Assembly (NCBI GenBank): GCA_964567125.1
Contig: CAZMLC010000008.1
Location: forward strand, 1-55,808
From: CAZMLC01 sp964567125
GTDB taxonomy: Bacteria > Verrucomicrobiota > Kiritimatiellia > RFP12 > UBA1067
Length of the DNA stretch: 55,808 nt
Direction: 5' to 3'
Shown: one piece after another, positions 8,707-16,268 of the stretch
Position numbering within the stretch: position 1 is the first letter of the stretch
Layout: each line of letters starts with the position of its first letter
The notes under the pieces: model-generated
Told to the model about the DNA's origin: nothing
The model's input: the letters and a program-made list of their open reading frames with translations, nothing else
The model's database searches: none
Translations under genes and position numbers: made by a program

Positions 8707-9264
8707 ATGAAGGGTCTTCCATCCAGAGGGACGCGCGGTTTCGGCTGTGCGCATCAGTGCGGTCAGGCGGCCATTGAATTTGTGGCAGGCCTGCTCCTGC
8801 TGCTGCTGGTGCTGACCGGAATCATCCACACGGCGCGTCTGGCGCGCACCTCGCTCTATTTACACGGCGTGCTGCGCGCGGAGGCCGGCGAAAGCGCCAT
8901 GGCCAATACGCTGGCGTCGACGCCGCAGCTGATCGGCGACTGGGATGCCGGGGCTGACGCGGTGCGCTATACCGCGGATGACACGCGCAGGAGCAGCGCG
9001 GGATACATGAATGTGATCGGCTTGGTGACGCGCTATTCCGCGGCTTCGCCCGCTGACTGGCGCGTGGTTGAAAGAACCCAGCTGCCGGAATCCATGGTGA
9101 ACTTGCAGCAGAACGGATTGGTCTCAGCCCTGCTGGGATGCACGCATCGCGAAGAGTCCATCCGCGTGCCGGTTGATCCGGTGATTCGTCAGCTGGTCTA
9201 CGACAAGGATTACGTGACCATCAAGGAAGAGGTCTGGATGCCGATGATGGGAGGACTTTACTGA
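8707..9264 (+). CDS. TadE-family pseudopilin
   Basis: 185 residues. After a leader of about 20 residues comes CGQAAIEFVAGLLLLLLVLTG: Gly, then Glu at +5 and Phe at +6, then a hydrophobic helix, which is the TadE pseudopilin signature. The periplasmic part (about 140 residues) is not assigned. TadE-type minor pseudopilins are processed by the same peptidase as Flp and are needed for pilus assembly. The gene is tightly packed: it begins one base after the TadG-like stop and its TGA overlaps the next ATG (TGATG at 9262-9266). Confidence 0.75.
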   Translation: MKGLPSRGTRGFGCAHQCGQAAIEFVAGLLLLLLVLTGIIHTARLARTSLYLHGVLRAEAGESAMANTLASTPQLIGDWDAGADAVRYTADDTRRSSAGYMNVIGLVTRYSAASPADWRVVERTQLPESMVNLQQNGLVSALLGCTHREESIRVPVDPVIRQLVYDKDYVTIKEEVWMPMMGGLY

Positions 9265-9944
9265 TGCGGCGCCGCAGTATATTCCTCCTCTGTTGTGTCG
9301 CGGCCACGTTGGGGACGGCCGATGTCTTCTGGCGCTTCCGGCGCGCCTCCAATACGCTGCTCGCGCAGCTGGGCGGCCGCTCTGTTTTTGTTTCCGAGGC
9401 GACGATCAACCAGCGGTCTGGAACCCTGTCTGTCTATACATTTGAAAACCAGTCGCCCGCAGTGCTGAAGCGGCAGTTGGCGCAGCAGACCGGATCTTCC
9501 GGGGCTGCGAACGGGAGTGGCACGGCGCTGCTGACCGCAATCGATCAGGGCGTGGTTCGCCGCATGGTGGTTCTGCCCGATGCCGCACGACTGGAGCGCA
9601 GCACGGTGATCAGCTTTGAGCAGTCCGGCGCGGCTGCGCAGGCGGGTAAGGCCGCGTGGCCCTCGGGGTCGGTGCTGACGCTCGGGACGCCCCGCTTCTC
9701 CGCGACGTGCGCGGCAACGCGTACGCTGTTTGTGACTGCCGAGGTCATGGGAACGCCGCAGGCGGCGATTCAGGAGGCGCGCATGCAGCTGGTTCAGGCC
9801 GGTTGGTCGGAGCTGCCAGTCGCGACGCCGGTTTTTTCCCTGTTTGTGAAAGGGCTTCACGTGAGTACGGTTTACGCCAGTACGGATTCGAAAAGCGGTG
9901 CCACAATGATAAGTGTCTTGCAACGCGAGGGGGCATCCCGTTAA
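9264..9944 (+). CDS. Unknown exported protein in the Tad locus
   Basis: 226 residues. A short basic start is followed by one hydrophobic segment (residues about 5-20), so it is exported or anchored in the inner membrane. The rest has alternating polar and hydrophobic stretches, for example RSVFVSEATINQRSGTLSVYTF, and a C-terminal TPVFSLFVKGLHVSTVYAS strand. I do not recognise a family. Its start overlaps the TadE stop, and cpaB follows 23 bases after its end, so co-transcription and a role in the pilus are likely. It has no prepilin motif. Confidence 0.6.
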   Translation: MRRRSIFLLCCVAATLGTADVFWRFRRASNTLLAQLGGRSVFVSEATINQRSGTLSVYTFENQSPAVLKRQLAQQTGSSGAANGSGTALLTAIDQGVVRRMVVLPDAARLERSTVISFEQSGAAAQAGKAAWPSGSVLTLGTPRFSATCAATRTLFVTAEVMGTPQAAIQEARMQLVQAGWSELPVATPVFSLFVKGLHVSTVYASTDSKSGATMISVLQREGASR

Positions 9945-9967
9945 ACTAATGCAAAGGGCTGAATAGT

Positions 9968-10780
9968 ATGAAGCAGAAAATAGTTCTCATTGTTTCCGTT
10001 GTGGTCGGTTTGCTGGCCGCGATCTTGACGCGTTCCTACCTCAGTGCGAAGGAAAACGAATACAACCGGATGAAAGAAGATCTGCGGCAGCGCAATGCCA
10101 AGACCTACGTGATTGCGGCCAAGACTGATTTACCGTCGGGTACGATTTTGAAAAGCAGCGATTTGTGCGCGGTGCAGGTTCCCTCCAGCATGGTGAAAGG
10201 CAACTATGTGAAGGAGGATAACCACTTGGCGCTCGTCGGACGCAAGACGCTCTTCCCATTGCAGAAAGAGTCACCGATCCTCTGGTCGAGCATCGATGGC
10301 GGCGGTCCGGATGCGCGCGGTTTGGCGGGCGACATCAAGAGCCGCATGCGCGCGATTGCGGTAAACGTTTCGGGCGCGGCCTCCGTCGGAGGCATGGTGA
10401 CGCCGAACGACCACGTTGATGTGCTGGGCACCTTCTCATTCCCCTCCAAGAGCGTGCCAGGCGAGATGGAACTGATCACGATGACGATTCTGCAGGATGT
10501 GCTGGTGCTGGCTACCGGGCGCGAGACTGCGAAGTCGCGCTTGCTCGGTGAACGCGTGCTCAGCAGCGGCTACAACACGGTGACGCTCGAGGTGACGCCG
10601 CGCGAAGCCGAAATCCTCGTCTTCTGCGAGCAGATCAAGGGGCGGCTCTCTCTGGCGTTGCGCAATCCCGAGGATGTCTATTTCGAAGCCACCCTGCCGA
10701 GCGTCGACTTCAAGCGCATTCAGGGTGAGTTGGAAAGCTTGAACGAATATCGCCAGAAAAACATTTTGCGGAAACGGTAA
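9968..10780 (+). CDS. cpaB: Flp pilus assembly protein CpaB (RcpC)
   Basis: 270 residues with an N-terminal membrane anchor (IVLIVSVVVGLLAAILT). Residues about 48-110 form the SAF-type domain: AKTDLPSGTILKSSDL and VGRKTLFPLQKESPI are typical. Then RMRAIAVNVSGAASVGGMVTPNDHVDVLGTF is the hallmark RcpC/CpaB segment, followed by ILQDVLVLATGR and VTLEVTPREAEILVFCEQ, where the family strongly conserves these turns. CpaB is a periplasmic component that stabilises or gates the outer-membrane secretin of Tad pili. No secretin gene (cpaC/rcpA) lies in this locus, so CpaB must work with one coded elsewhere. The CpaF gene follows after five bases. Confidence 0.9.
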   Translation: MKQKIVLIVSVVVGLLAAILTRSYLSAKENEYNRMKEDLRQRNAKTYVIAAKTDLPSGTILKSSDLCAVQVPSSMVKGNYVKEDNHLALVGRKTLFPLQKESPILWSSIDGGGPDARGLAGDIKSRMRAIAVNVSGAASVGGMVTPNDHVDVLGTFSFPSKSVPGEMELITMTILQDVLVLATGRETAKSRLLGERVLSSGYNTVTLEVTPREAEILVFCEQIKGRLSLALRNPEDVYFEATLPSVDFKRIQGELESLNEYRQKNILRKR

Positions 10781-10785
10781 TCGCC

Positions 10786-12522
10786 ATGCATTTCCTTGAT
10801 ATTGTCAACCCCGGGCAACCGGCCAAGCGGTTCGAACTTCCCAATGGTGTCTATCAGATCGGGCGCGGTGAATCGTGTCAGATCCGGCTGCGCCATCAGG
10901 AGATCAGCGAACGGCATGCGCAGCTGACGCTCAAGGATGGGGCCGTGACGCTGGCGGATCTCAAGTCCAGCAACGGCGTGGTTGTGAACGGCGTGATGAT
11001 CGGCGATCCGGTGACGATCCGCGATGACAGCGTGATCGAGATCGGGCCGGTTTTGTTGCGCGTCTCGACCGCGCAGCACACCGCAGAAGCGCCGGCGCCT
11101 GCGGCAGCCGCTGCGGCTGCCACAGCGGGGGAGCCGGAACCGGCTGTCCGCGAAAAAAGTGTTGAGAGGACGCTGCCATCCTCGCCGGCAACGTCGGTTC
11201 TTCCGCCCGCGGTGCGCGATCCCGTGGCGCTGCTGATGCGCGAGGTGAAGAATCAGATCCATTCCGAATTGATCAAGCGGCTCGACCTCAAGCGCATGAC
11301 CGCGTCGCGCGCAGGTACCGAGGAGTTGCAGGAAAAGGCGCGCGAGACGATCAACGCGATCATCGGCGAGGTGCGCGTCAAGGGCAAGCTGCCGCTGGGG
11401 ATTGATCCCAAGCGTCTTGAGAAAGAAATTTACGACGAGGCGCTGCGGTTGGGTCCGCTCGAGGATTTCCTGGCGGATGACGAGATCAGCGAAATCATGG
11501 TCAATGGACCGAATCAAGTCTATGTGGAGCGCAAGGGCCGCATCGAGCTGAGTCCGCAGAGCTTTATGGACGATGAATCGGTCATGGGTGTGATCGAGCG
11601 CATTGTGTCGCCGATTGGACGGCGCATCGATGAGAGCCAGCCCTATGTGGATGCGCGCTTGCCGGACGGTTCGCGCGTCAATGCGATCATTTCGCCGCTG
11701 TCGCTGGTTGGTCCCTGTCTGACGATCCGTAAGTTCGCCAAGCGCGCCTTGACTGTGGATGATTTTATCGGCTTTAACACGTGGACGGCGCCGATGGCGG
11801 AGTTTCTGCGTATCTGCGTGCTGCTGCGCAAGAACATCGTGGTGGCGGGCGGTACGGGTTCCGGTAAGACGACGCTGCTCAATGTGCTGAGCGGATTCAT
11901 TCCGGTGACGGACCGCATCGTGACGATTGAAGATGCCGCGGAATTGCGGCTCAACCAGCCGCACGTGGTGCGGTTGGAGGCGCGTCCGCCGAACATCGAA
12001 GGCCGCGGCGCCGTGACGATCCGCGATCTGGTGCGCAACTCCTTGCGCATGCGTCCGGACCGCGTGATCGTGGGCGAATGCCGTGGCGGCGAATCGCTCG
12101 ACATGCTGCAGGCGATGAACACGGGGCACGACGGGTCGCTGACGACCGTGCATGCCAATTCGCCGCGCGATGTGATTTCGCGTCTGGAGACCATGGTGCT
12201 GATGTCGGGCATGGATTTGCCGTCGCGCGCGATTCGCGAGCAGATCGCCTCGGCTATTGACATTGTTGTGCACGAGTCGCGTCTCAGCGACGGTTCGCGC
12301 AAAGTGGTCTGCATCTCGGAGATTGTGGGACTCGAAGGTCAGCAGGTGGTGATGCAGGATATCTTTGAATACAAGCAGACCGGCATCGATGAGAAGGGCA
12401 AGGTGACAGGACGTTTCGTGCCGACCGGTTCGGTGCCGACCTTCTTTGAGCAGTTGAAGAGTCGCGGGCTGCATCTGGATCCGGTGATGTTCGATCCGTC
12501 GCGACAGGATACTTTATCATGA
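10786..12522 (+). CDS. FHA domain-CpaF/TadA pilus ATPase fusion
   Basis: 578 residues. Residues about 20-95 form a forkhead-associated domain: YQIGRGESCQIRL, then SERHAQL and the LKSSNGVVVNG turn are the conserved phosphopeptide-binding loops. An Ala/Pro-rich linker (about 105-140) leads to a CpaF/TadA secretion ATPase. Walker A is GGTGSGKTTLL (about 355-365), Walker B region VIVGECRGGE (about 427-436), with the TTVHANSP His box after it. CpaF powers Tad pilus extension, and in some species retraction, at the inner-membrane platform. FHA domains are usually separate in Tad systems or found in TadZ-like partners, so the fusion suggests control by Ser/Thr phosphorylation. The ATG of tadB overlaps its stop. 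Confidence 0.88.
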   Translation: MHFLDIVNPGQPAKRFELPNGVYQIGRGESCQIRLRHQEISERHAQLTLKDGAVTLADLKSSNGVVVNGVMIGDPVTIRDDSVIEIGPVLLRVSTAQHTAEAPAPAAAAAAATAGEPEPAVREKSVERTLPSSPATSVLPPAVRDPVALLMREVKNQIHSELIKRLDLKRMTASRAGTEELQEKARETINAIIGEVRVKGKLPLGIDPKRLEKEIYDEALRLGPLEDFLADDEISEIMVNGPNQVYVERKGRIELSPQSFMDDESVMGVIERIVSPIGRRIDESQPYVDARLPDGSRVNAIISPLSLVGPCLTIRKFAKRALTVDDFIGFNTWTAPMAEFLRICVLLRKNIVVAGGTGSGKTTLLNVLSGFIPVTDRIVTIEDAAELRLNQPHVVRLEARPPNIEGRGAVTIRDLVRNSLRMRPDRVIVGECRGGESLDMLQAMNTGHDGSLTTVHANSPRDVISRLETMVLMSGMDLPSRAIREQIASAIDIVVHESRLSDGSRKVVCISEIVGLEGQQVVMQDIFEYKQTGIDEKGKVTGRFVPTGSVPTFFEQLKSRGLHLDPVMFDPSRQDTLS

Positions 12523-13418
12523 GTGATACGTGGATCACCCTTATTTTCTGGTTAGCGCCGCTCGCCTTCGGCCTTGCGTTCGCGGGGCTGGCCTTTTATG
12601 TGATTCGGTCACTTGGGGCAGGGGCGGGCGCCTATTCGAGCAACATGGCGGACGAAGCGTCGCGCCAGCTGGAAGACCTTTTTATGTTCGTGCCGGCCAA
12701 ACGGATCGCGGAGGTGGGCCGCGTGCTGGCCGGTGTTGTTTTCCTGATGTGCGCGGTTCCGTTATTCGACATGGATCGTCCCTTGTTCACGATGCTCGGT
12801 TTTGCGCTGGGACTCTTTTTCGGCGCGTTGGCGCTCTCGCTGCCGAACCGTGTGGTGCTGATCCTCAAGGAGAAACGGCGGCAGAAATTCAATATCCAGC
12901 TGGTCGAAGCGCTGGGCAGCATGAGCAATGCGCTGCGCGCGGGATTCAGCATCAATCAGGCGTTTGAGACGGTTGTGCAGAACGGCGAGAAGCCGATTGC
13001 GCAGGAGTTCGGCGTGATGCTGCAGCAGATGCGCGTGGGCATGAATTTCTACGATGCGCTCCAGAGCCTGGATGCACGCATCGGGAGCGACGACCTGACG
13101 CTGGTCGTGACCTCCATCGACATTGCGCGCCGGACAGGTGGTAATCTGACGGAAATTTTCGATAAGATCAGCGTGACGATCCGCGAGCGCATGCGCATCG
13201 AGCGCCGCGTTCAGACCTTGACCGCGCAGGGCCAGCTGCAGGGCATCATCGTGGCCAGCATGCCGCTGATTCTCGGTTTTGCCATGACCTGGATCAAACC
13301 CGAGTTAATGAAGCCCTTCTTCCAATCCACGGCCGGCATGGGCGCCATTGGCGTCACGGTGCTGCTCGTGGCGGTGGGATGGTTCTTCATCAAGCGGATT
13401 ATTAAAATCGACGTATAA
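12519..13418 (+). CDS. tadB: Tad/T2SS F-domain platform protein TadB
   Basis: 299 residues with two N-terminal membrane segments, a cytoplasmic region and two C-terminal membrane segments (LQGIIVASMPLILGFAMTW and IGVTVLLVAVGWFFI). The middle holds the GspF/T2SSF pattern VEALGSMSNALRAGFSINQAFE and ALQSLDARIGSDDLTLVVTSIDIARRTGGNL, diagnostic of TadB. It forms the inner-membrane platform with TadC. No TadC follows; 160 non-coding bases separate the stop from the next, unrelated gene. Overlap with the CpaF gene (ATGA) implies coupled translation. Confidence 0.88.
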   Translation: MSDTWITLIFWLAPLAFGLAFAGLAFYVIRSLGAGAGAYSSNMADEASRQLEDLFMFVPAKRIAEVGRVLAGVVFLMCAVPLFDMDRPLFTMLGFALGLFFGALALSLPNRVVLILKEKRRQKFNIQLVEALGSMSNALRAGFSINQAFETVVQNGEKPIAQEFGVMLQQMRVGMNFYDALQSLDARIGSDDLTLVVTSIDIARRTGGNLTEIFDKISVTIRERMRIERRVQTLTAQGQLQGIIVASMPLILGFAMTWIKPELMKPFFQSTAGMGAIGVTVLLVAVGWFFIKRIIKIDV

Positions 13419-13578
13419 ATCCGCGGAGCGCATCGTTCTCGTCCGATTGATCCGGTATAAACGTGAGGTGCAACACCTCATGCGATGGTGGTCTTCTTTG
13501 TGCCATTACGACGTGGGCGGTTTTATATTTTTCATTTTTTAGTACACATTTCCCGCCTTTTCGGCTAACATATACATT

Positions 13579-14949
13579 ATGAACTTAACTGCATTGAAGA
13601 CACCGGTTCAAACATCTTTTCTGCCTCTTTATACTGTGTATACGTATCTGCGTCAGCAGGCACGCGGTGCGTCGGAGTGTGTCCGCATTCAGATCGCCTG
13701 CGTGCGCAATGACGGGAACTGCGACCGGTTTGATATGGAACTGGCTGCACCGTTGGATGCATGCGCGCTTTCGTTCTGCGAGCGCGTGGCCAAATTCATG
13801 CTCTGGTCGAGCGGCGGATATGCGCTGCACATTGCGGGTTCGGATCTTCTGGCCGCACGTCTGCGCGCGGCGTATGCGCCGGATGGTGCACGGGCGTTTG
13901 ACCGTAACCTGATGGAGACGACCTATGGAAAACCGTTTGAGGTAATCGCTGCAACTGCGGAGACGATTCCTGCGGCGCGGACGCAGTCGCAGGCTGCCGG
14001 CGGACATCTGGAGGGGTGCCGGCTGGGGTTTGATCTGGGGGCGAGCGATTTTAAGATTTCAGCGGTCAAGGACGGCGAGACGGTCTTTGCGGATGAGTTT
14101 CCCTGGACGCCGGTCACGGCGACGGATCCGAATTATCACTTCGATCTCTTGCAGGAGGGACTGAAGAAGGCTGCAGCCTATTTGCCGCGCGTCGATGCGA
14201 TTGGCGGCAGTTCCGCCGGTATTCTGGTGGACCAGCAGATCAAGATCGCCTCGCTGATCCGCGGCATCGCTGAAGCGGATCGCCCGGTTGCCATGAATCT
14301 GTTTAAGCGGATTCAGAAGGCGTGGAACGTGCCGGTCGAAGTCGCCAATGACGGGGATGTGACCGCCTTGGCCGGCGCGCTCTCGTTGCATACGACCGGC
14401 ATTCTGGGAATTGCCATGGGCTCCAGCGAGGCCGTGGGCTATATTGATCGCGCCGGCCATTTAACGGGGCGTCTGAGCGAATTGGCGTTTGCGCCGGTTG
14501 ATTTCAATGCGCAGGCACCGCAGGATGAGTGGTCGAAGGATTACGGCGTGGGGGCGATGTACTTTTCGCAGCAGGCGGTCAATTTTCTTGCTCTGCAGGC
14601 CGGGCTTACGTTCCCGGCTGAGATGGGACTGCCGGATCGGCTGAAGCAGGTCCAGTCCCTGATGGCGGCCGGCGATGAGAAGGCGTATGCGGTGTATGCG
14701 ACGATCGGTCTTTACCTGGGCTATACGATCCCATGGTATCGGCTGTTCTATGATTTTGGGACCATCTTGCTGCTGGGGCGTGTAACGAGCGGCAGGGGGG
14801 GCGACGTCATTGTTGAAAAGGCAAAAGAAGCACTGCATGCGTGTGCGCCGGAGCTGAGTCCGACTGTAACCGTGATGATGCCCGATGAAAAGGCGCGTCG
14901 CGTGGGGCAGTGCGTGGCGGCTGCGAGTCTGCCGCAGGGTGCAGGTTAA
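13579..14949 (+). CDS. ROK-fold protein with extra N-terminal domain
   Basis: 456 residues. Residues about 1-145 are an N-terminal part I cannot assign; it has no helix-turn-helix. From about residue 150 the ROK/ASKHA fold begins: RLGFDLGASDFKISAV is the phosphate-binding loop, then DAIGGSSAGIL, VEVANDGDVTALAGALS with the catalytic-position Asp, and GILGIAMGSSEAVGYID. The cysteine-rich zinc motif of classical ROK sugar kinases (HxxCxCGxxGCxE) is absent. The nearby nagB (18 bases downstream) suggests a job in amino-sugar use, for example as a kinase or sensor, but activity is uncertain. The ATG lies seven bases after a TAACAT box with no clear ribosome-binding site. Confidence 0.7.
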   Translation: MNLTALKTPVQTSFLPLYTVYTYLRQQARGASECVRIQIACVRNDGNCDRFDMELAAPLDACALSFCERVAKFMLWSSGGYALHIAGSDLLAARLRAAYAPDGARAFDRNLMETTYGKPFEVIAATAETIPAARTQSQAAGGHLEGCRLGFDLGASDFKISAVKDGETVFADEFPWTPVTATDPNYHFDLLQEGLKKAAAYLPRVDAIGGSSAGILVDQQIKIASLIRGIAEADRPVAMNLFKRIQKAWNVPVEVANDGDVTALAGALSLHTTGILGIAMGSSEAVGYIDRAGHLTGRLSELAFAPVDFNAQAPQDEWSKDYGVGAMYFSQQAVNFLALQAGLTFPAEMGLPDRLKQVQSLMAAGDEKAYAVYATIGLYLGYTIPWYRLFYDFGTILLLGRVTSGRGGDVIVEKAKEALHACAPELSPTVTVMMPDEKARRVGQCVAAASLPQGAG

Positions 14950-14966
14950 AAAAACAGGTAAACGTT

Positions 14967-15710
14967 ATGAAGGTTTGTATTTTCGAATCATCGGTTGAAG
15001 CGACACATGAAGCGGCCAAGCTGTTTATTGAACAGATTCAGCGCAAGCCGGATTGCGTGCTGGGATTGGCGACAGGTTCAACGCCGATCAAGCTCTACAA
15101 GGAGCTGATTCAGGCATGCAAAGAGGGAAAAATCAGTTTTAAGCGGGTCAAGACGTTCAATCTTGACGAATATGTTGGTCTTGATCGGCTGCATACGCAA
15201 TCCTATTATCGCTTCATGTGCGAACAGCTGTTTGATCACGTGGATATTGATAAGCGCAATTGCCATGTGCCGAATGGGCAGGCCAAGGACATTGAGAAGG
15301 AAGTGCAGCAGTACGAAGCCGCCATCGAAGCTGCGGGCGGCATTGATTTGCAATTGCTCGGTATCGGAGGTAACGGGCACATTGGCTTCAATGAACCTGG
15401 GTGCAATTTGGATTGCGGAACGCATTTAGAGGCCTTGACGCAACAGACGATTCAGGACAATGCGCGGCTCTTCTTCAACGGCGACGAGGCGCAGGTGCCG
15501 CGTCAGGCCCTGACCATGGGCGTCGGCACGATTCTGCGCGCCCGGCAGTGTGTATTGCTCGCCTTTGGCAAGAGCAAACAGGCTGCGGTGCAGGGCATGA
15601 TCGATGGGCCGATTACGAAGGCCAACCCTGCATCCGTACTGCAACGGCATCCCGACGCGATTGTGCTGCTGGATACGCTGGCTGCTGAAAAGCTGAAAAA
15701 AAGCGTCTGA
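14967..15710 (+). CDS. nagB: Glucosamine-6-phosphate deaminase
   Basis: 247 residues from the ATG at 14967; the longer frame upstream lies inside the preceding gene and lacks the conserved start. NagB converts glucosamine 6-phosphate to fructose 6-phosphate and ammonia in the cytoplasm. Family motifs are all present: LGLATGSTPIKLYKEL near the start, TFNLDEYVGL with the catalytic Asp, and GIGGNGHIGFNEPG with the ring-opening His. Length is slightly under the E. coli enzyme and normal for the short form. It follows the ROK-fold gene by 18 bases, forming an amino-sugar pair that fits use of host or microbial GlcNAc. The next gene, ruvC, is convergent, eight bases away. Confidence 0.93.
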   Translation: MKVCIFESSVEATHEAAKLFIEQIQRKPDCVLGLATGSTPIKLYKELIQACKEGKISFKRVKTFNLDEYVGLDRLHTQSYYRFMCEQLFDHVDIDKRNCHVPNGQAKDIEKEVQQYEAAIEAAGGIDLQLLGIGGNGHIGFNEPGCNLDCGTHLEALTQQTIQDNARLFFNGDEAQVPRQALTMGVGTILRARQCVLLAFGKSKQAAVQGMIDGPITKANPASVLQRHPDAIVLLDTLAAEKLKKSV

Positions 15711-15718
15711 GCAGCGGC

Positions 15719-16216
15719 TCAGATCGGCTCGGATGCGAGCGTGGCGATGCGCGTCTGATTGTGCGCATGCGTAATGGCCAGCGCCAGACCGTCCGCCGCG
15801 TCGTTCTGCGGTTTTTCCGGTAGATTGAGGAGCGTCTTGACCATGGTCTGGACCTGCTCCTTTTCGGCAGCTCCCCAGCCGACGACCGCCTGTTTGACGC
15901 GGCGCGGTTCATATTCATAGACGGGGAGGCCCATGCGTGTGGACTGGGCAATGGCTACGCCGCGCGCATGCGTCAGGATCATCATGGTCTTGACATTCTT
16001 GGCGTAGAAGACGCCTTCGATAGCGACAACCTCGGGCTTGTGCGTCTCAATCAGTTTCTGCAGCTCATCCTGAAGATGGACGAGGCAGCCGGAGAGGGGA
16101 CGCGCCGCGGGGTTCTTGATCGTTCCGTAGTAGACAGGAACCATGCGCGATCCTGCGACGTCGATGATACCGATGCCGGTTGAACGGAGCGAGGTATCTA
16201 TGCCGAGAATACGCAT
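15719..16216 (-). CDS. ruvC: Holliday junction resolvase RuvC
   Basis: 165 residues from the ATG at 16216, which yields the family start MRILGIDTSLRSTGIGI; a longer in-frame start upstream overlaps the terminator hairpin and is not used. RuvC resolves Holliday junctions with RuvAB. The four acidic catalytic positions are visible: Asp in GIDTS, Glu in IEGVFYAKN, and the acidic pair in NDAADGLALAITHAH. Length matches the family. The gene lies downstream of pnp in the same direction but behind a strong terminator, so it probably has its own weak promoter or relies on read-through. ruvA and ruvB are not in the window. Confidence 0.93.
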   Translation of the reverse strand: MRILGIDTSLRSTGIGIIDVAGSRMVPVYYGTIKNPAARPLSGCLVHLQDELQKLIETHKPEVVAIEGVFYAKNVKTMMILTHARGVAIAQSTRMGLPVYEYEPRRVKQAVVGWGAAEKEQVQTMVKTLLNLPEKPQNDAADGLALAITHAHNQTRIATLASEPI

Positions 16217-16230
16217 GGTGTTGTCCAGAT

Positions 16231-16265
16231 AAAACGAAGGGTGCGAAACTCGCACCCTTCGTTTT
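16231..16265 (-). terminator. Rho-independent terminator of pnp
   Basis: A perfect 15-base inverted repeat (AAAACGAAGGGTGCG and its complement) with a five-base loop lies three bases after the pnp stop. Read on the minus strand it ends in a T run. The symmetric A/T flanks could also stop transcription from the plus strand. Confidence 0.9.
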
Positions 16266-16268
16266 CAG

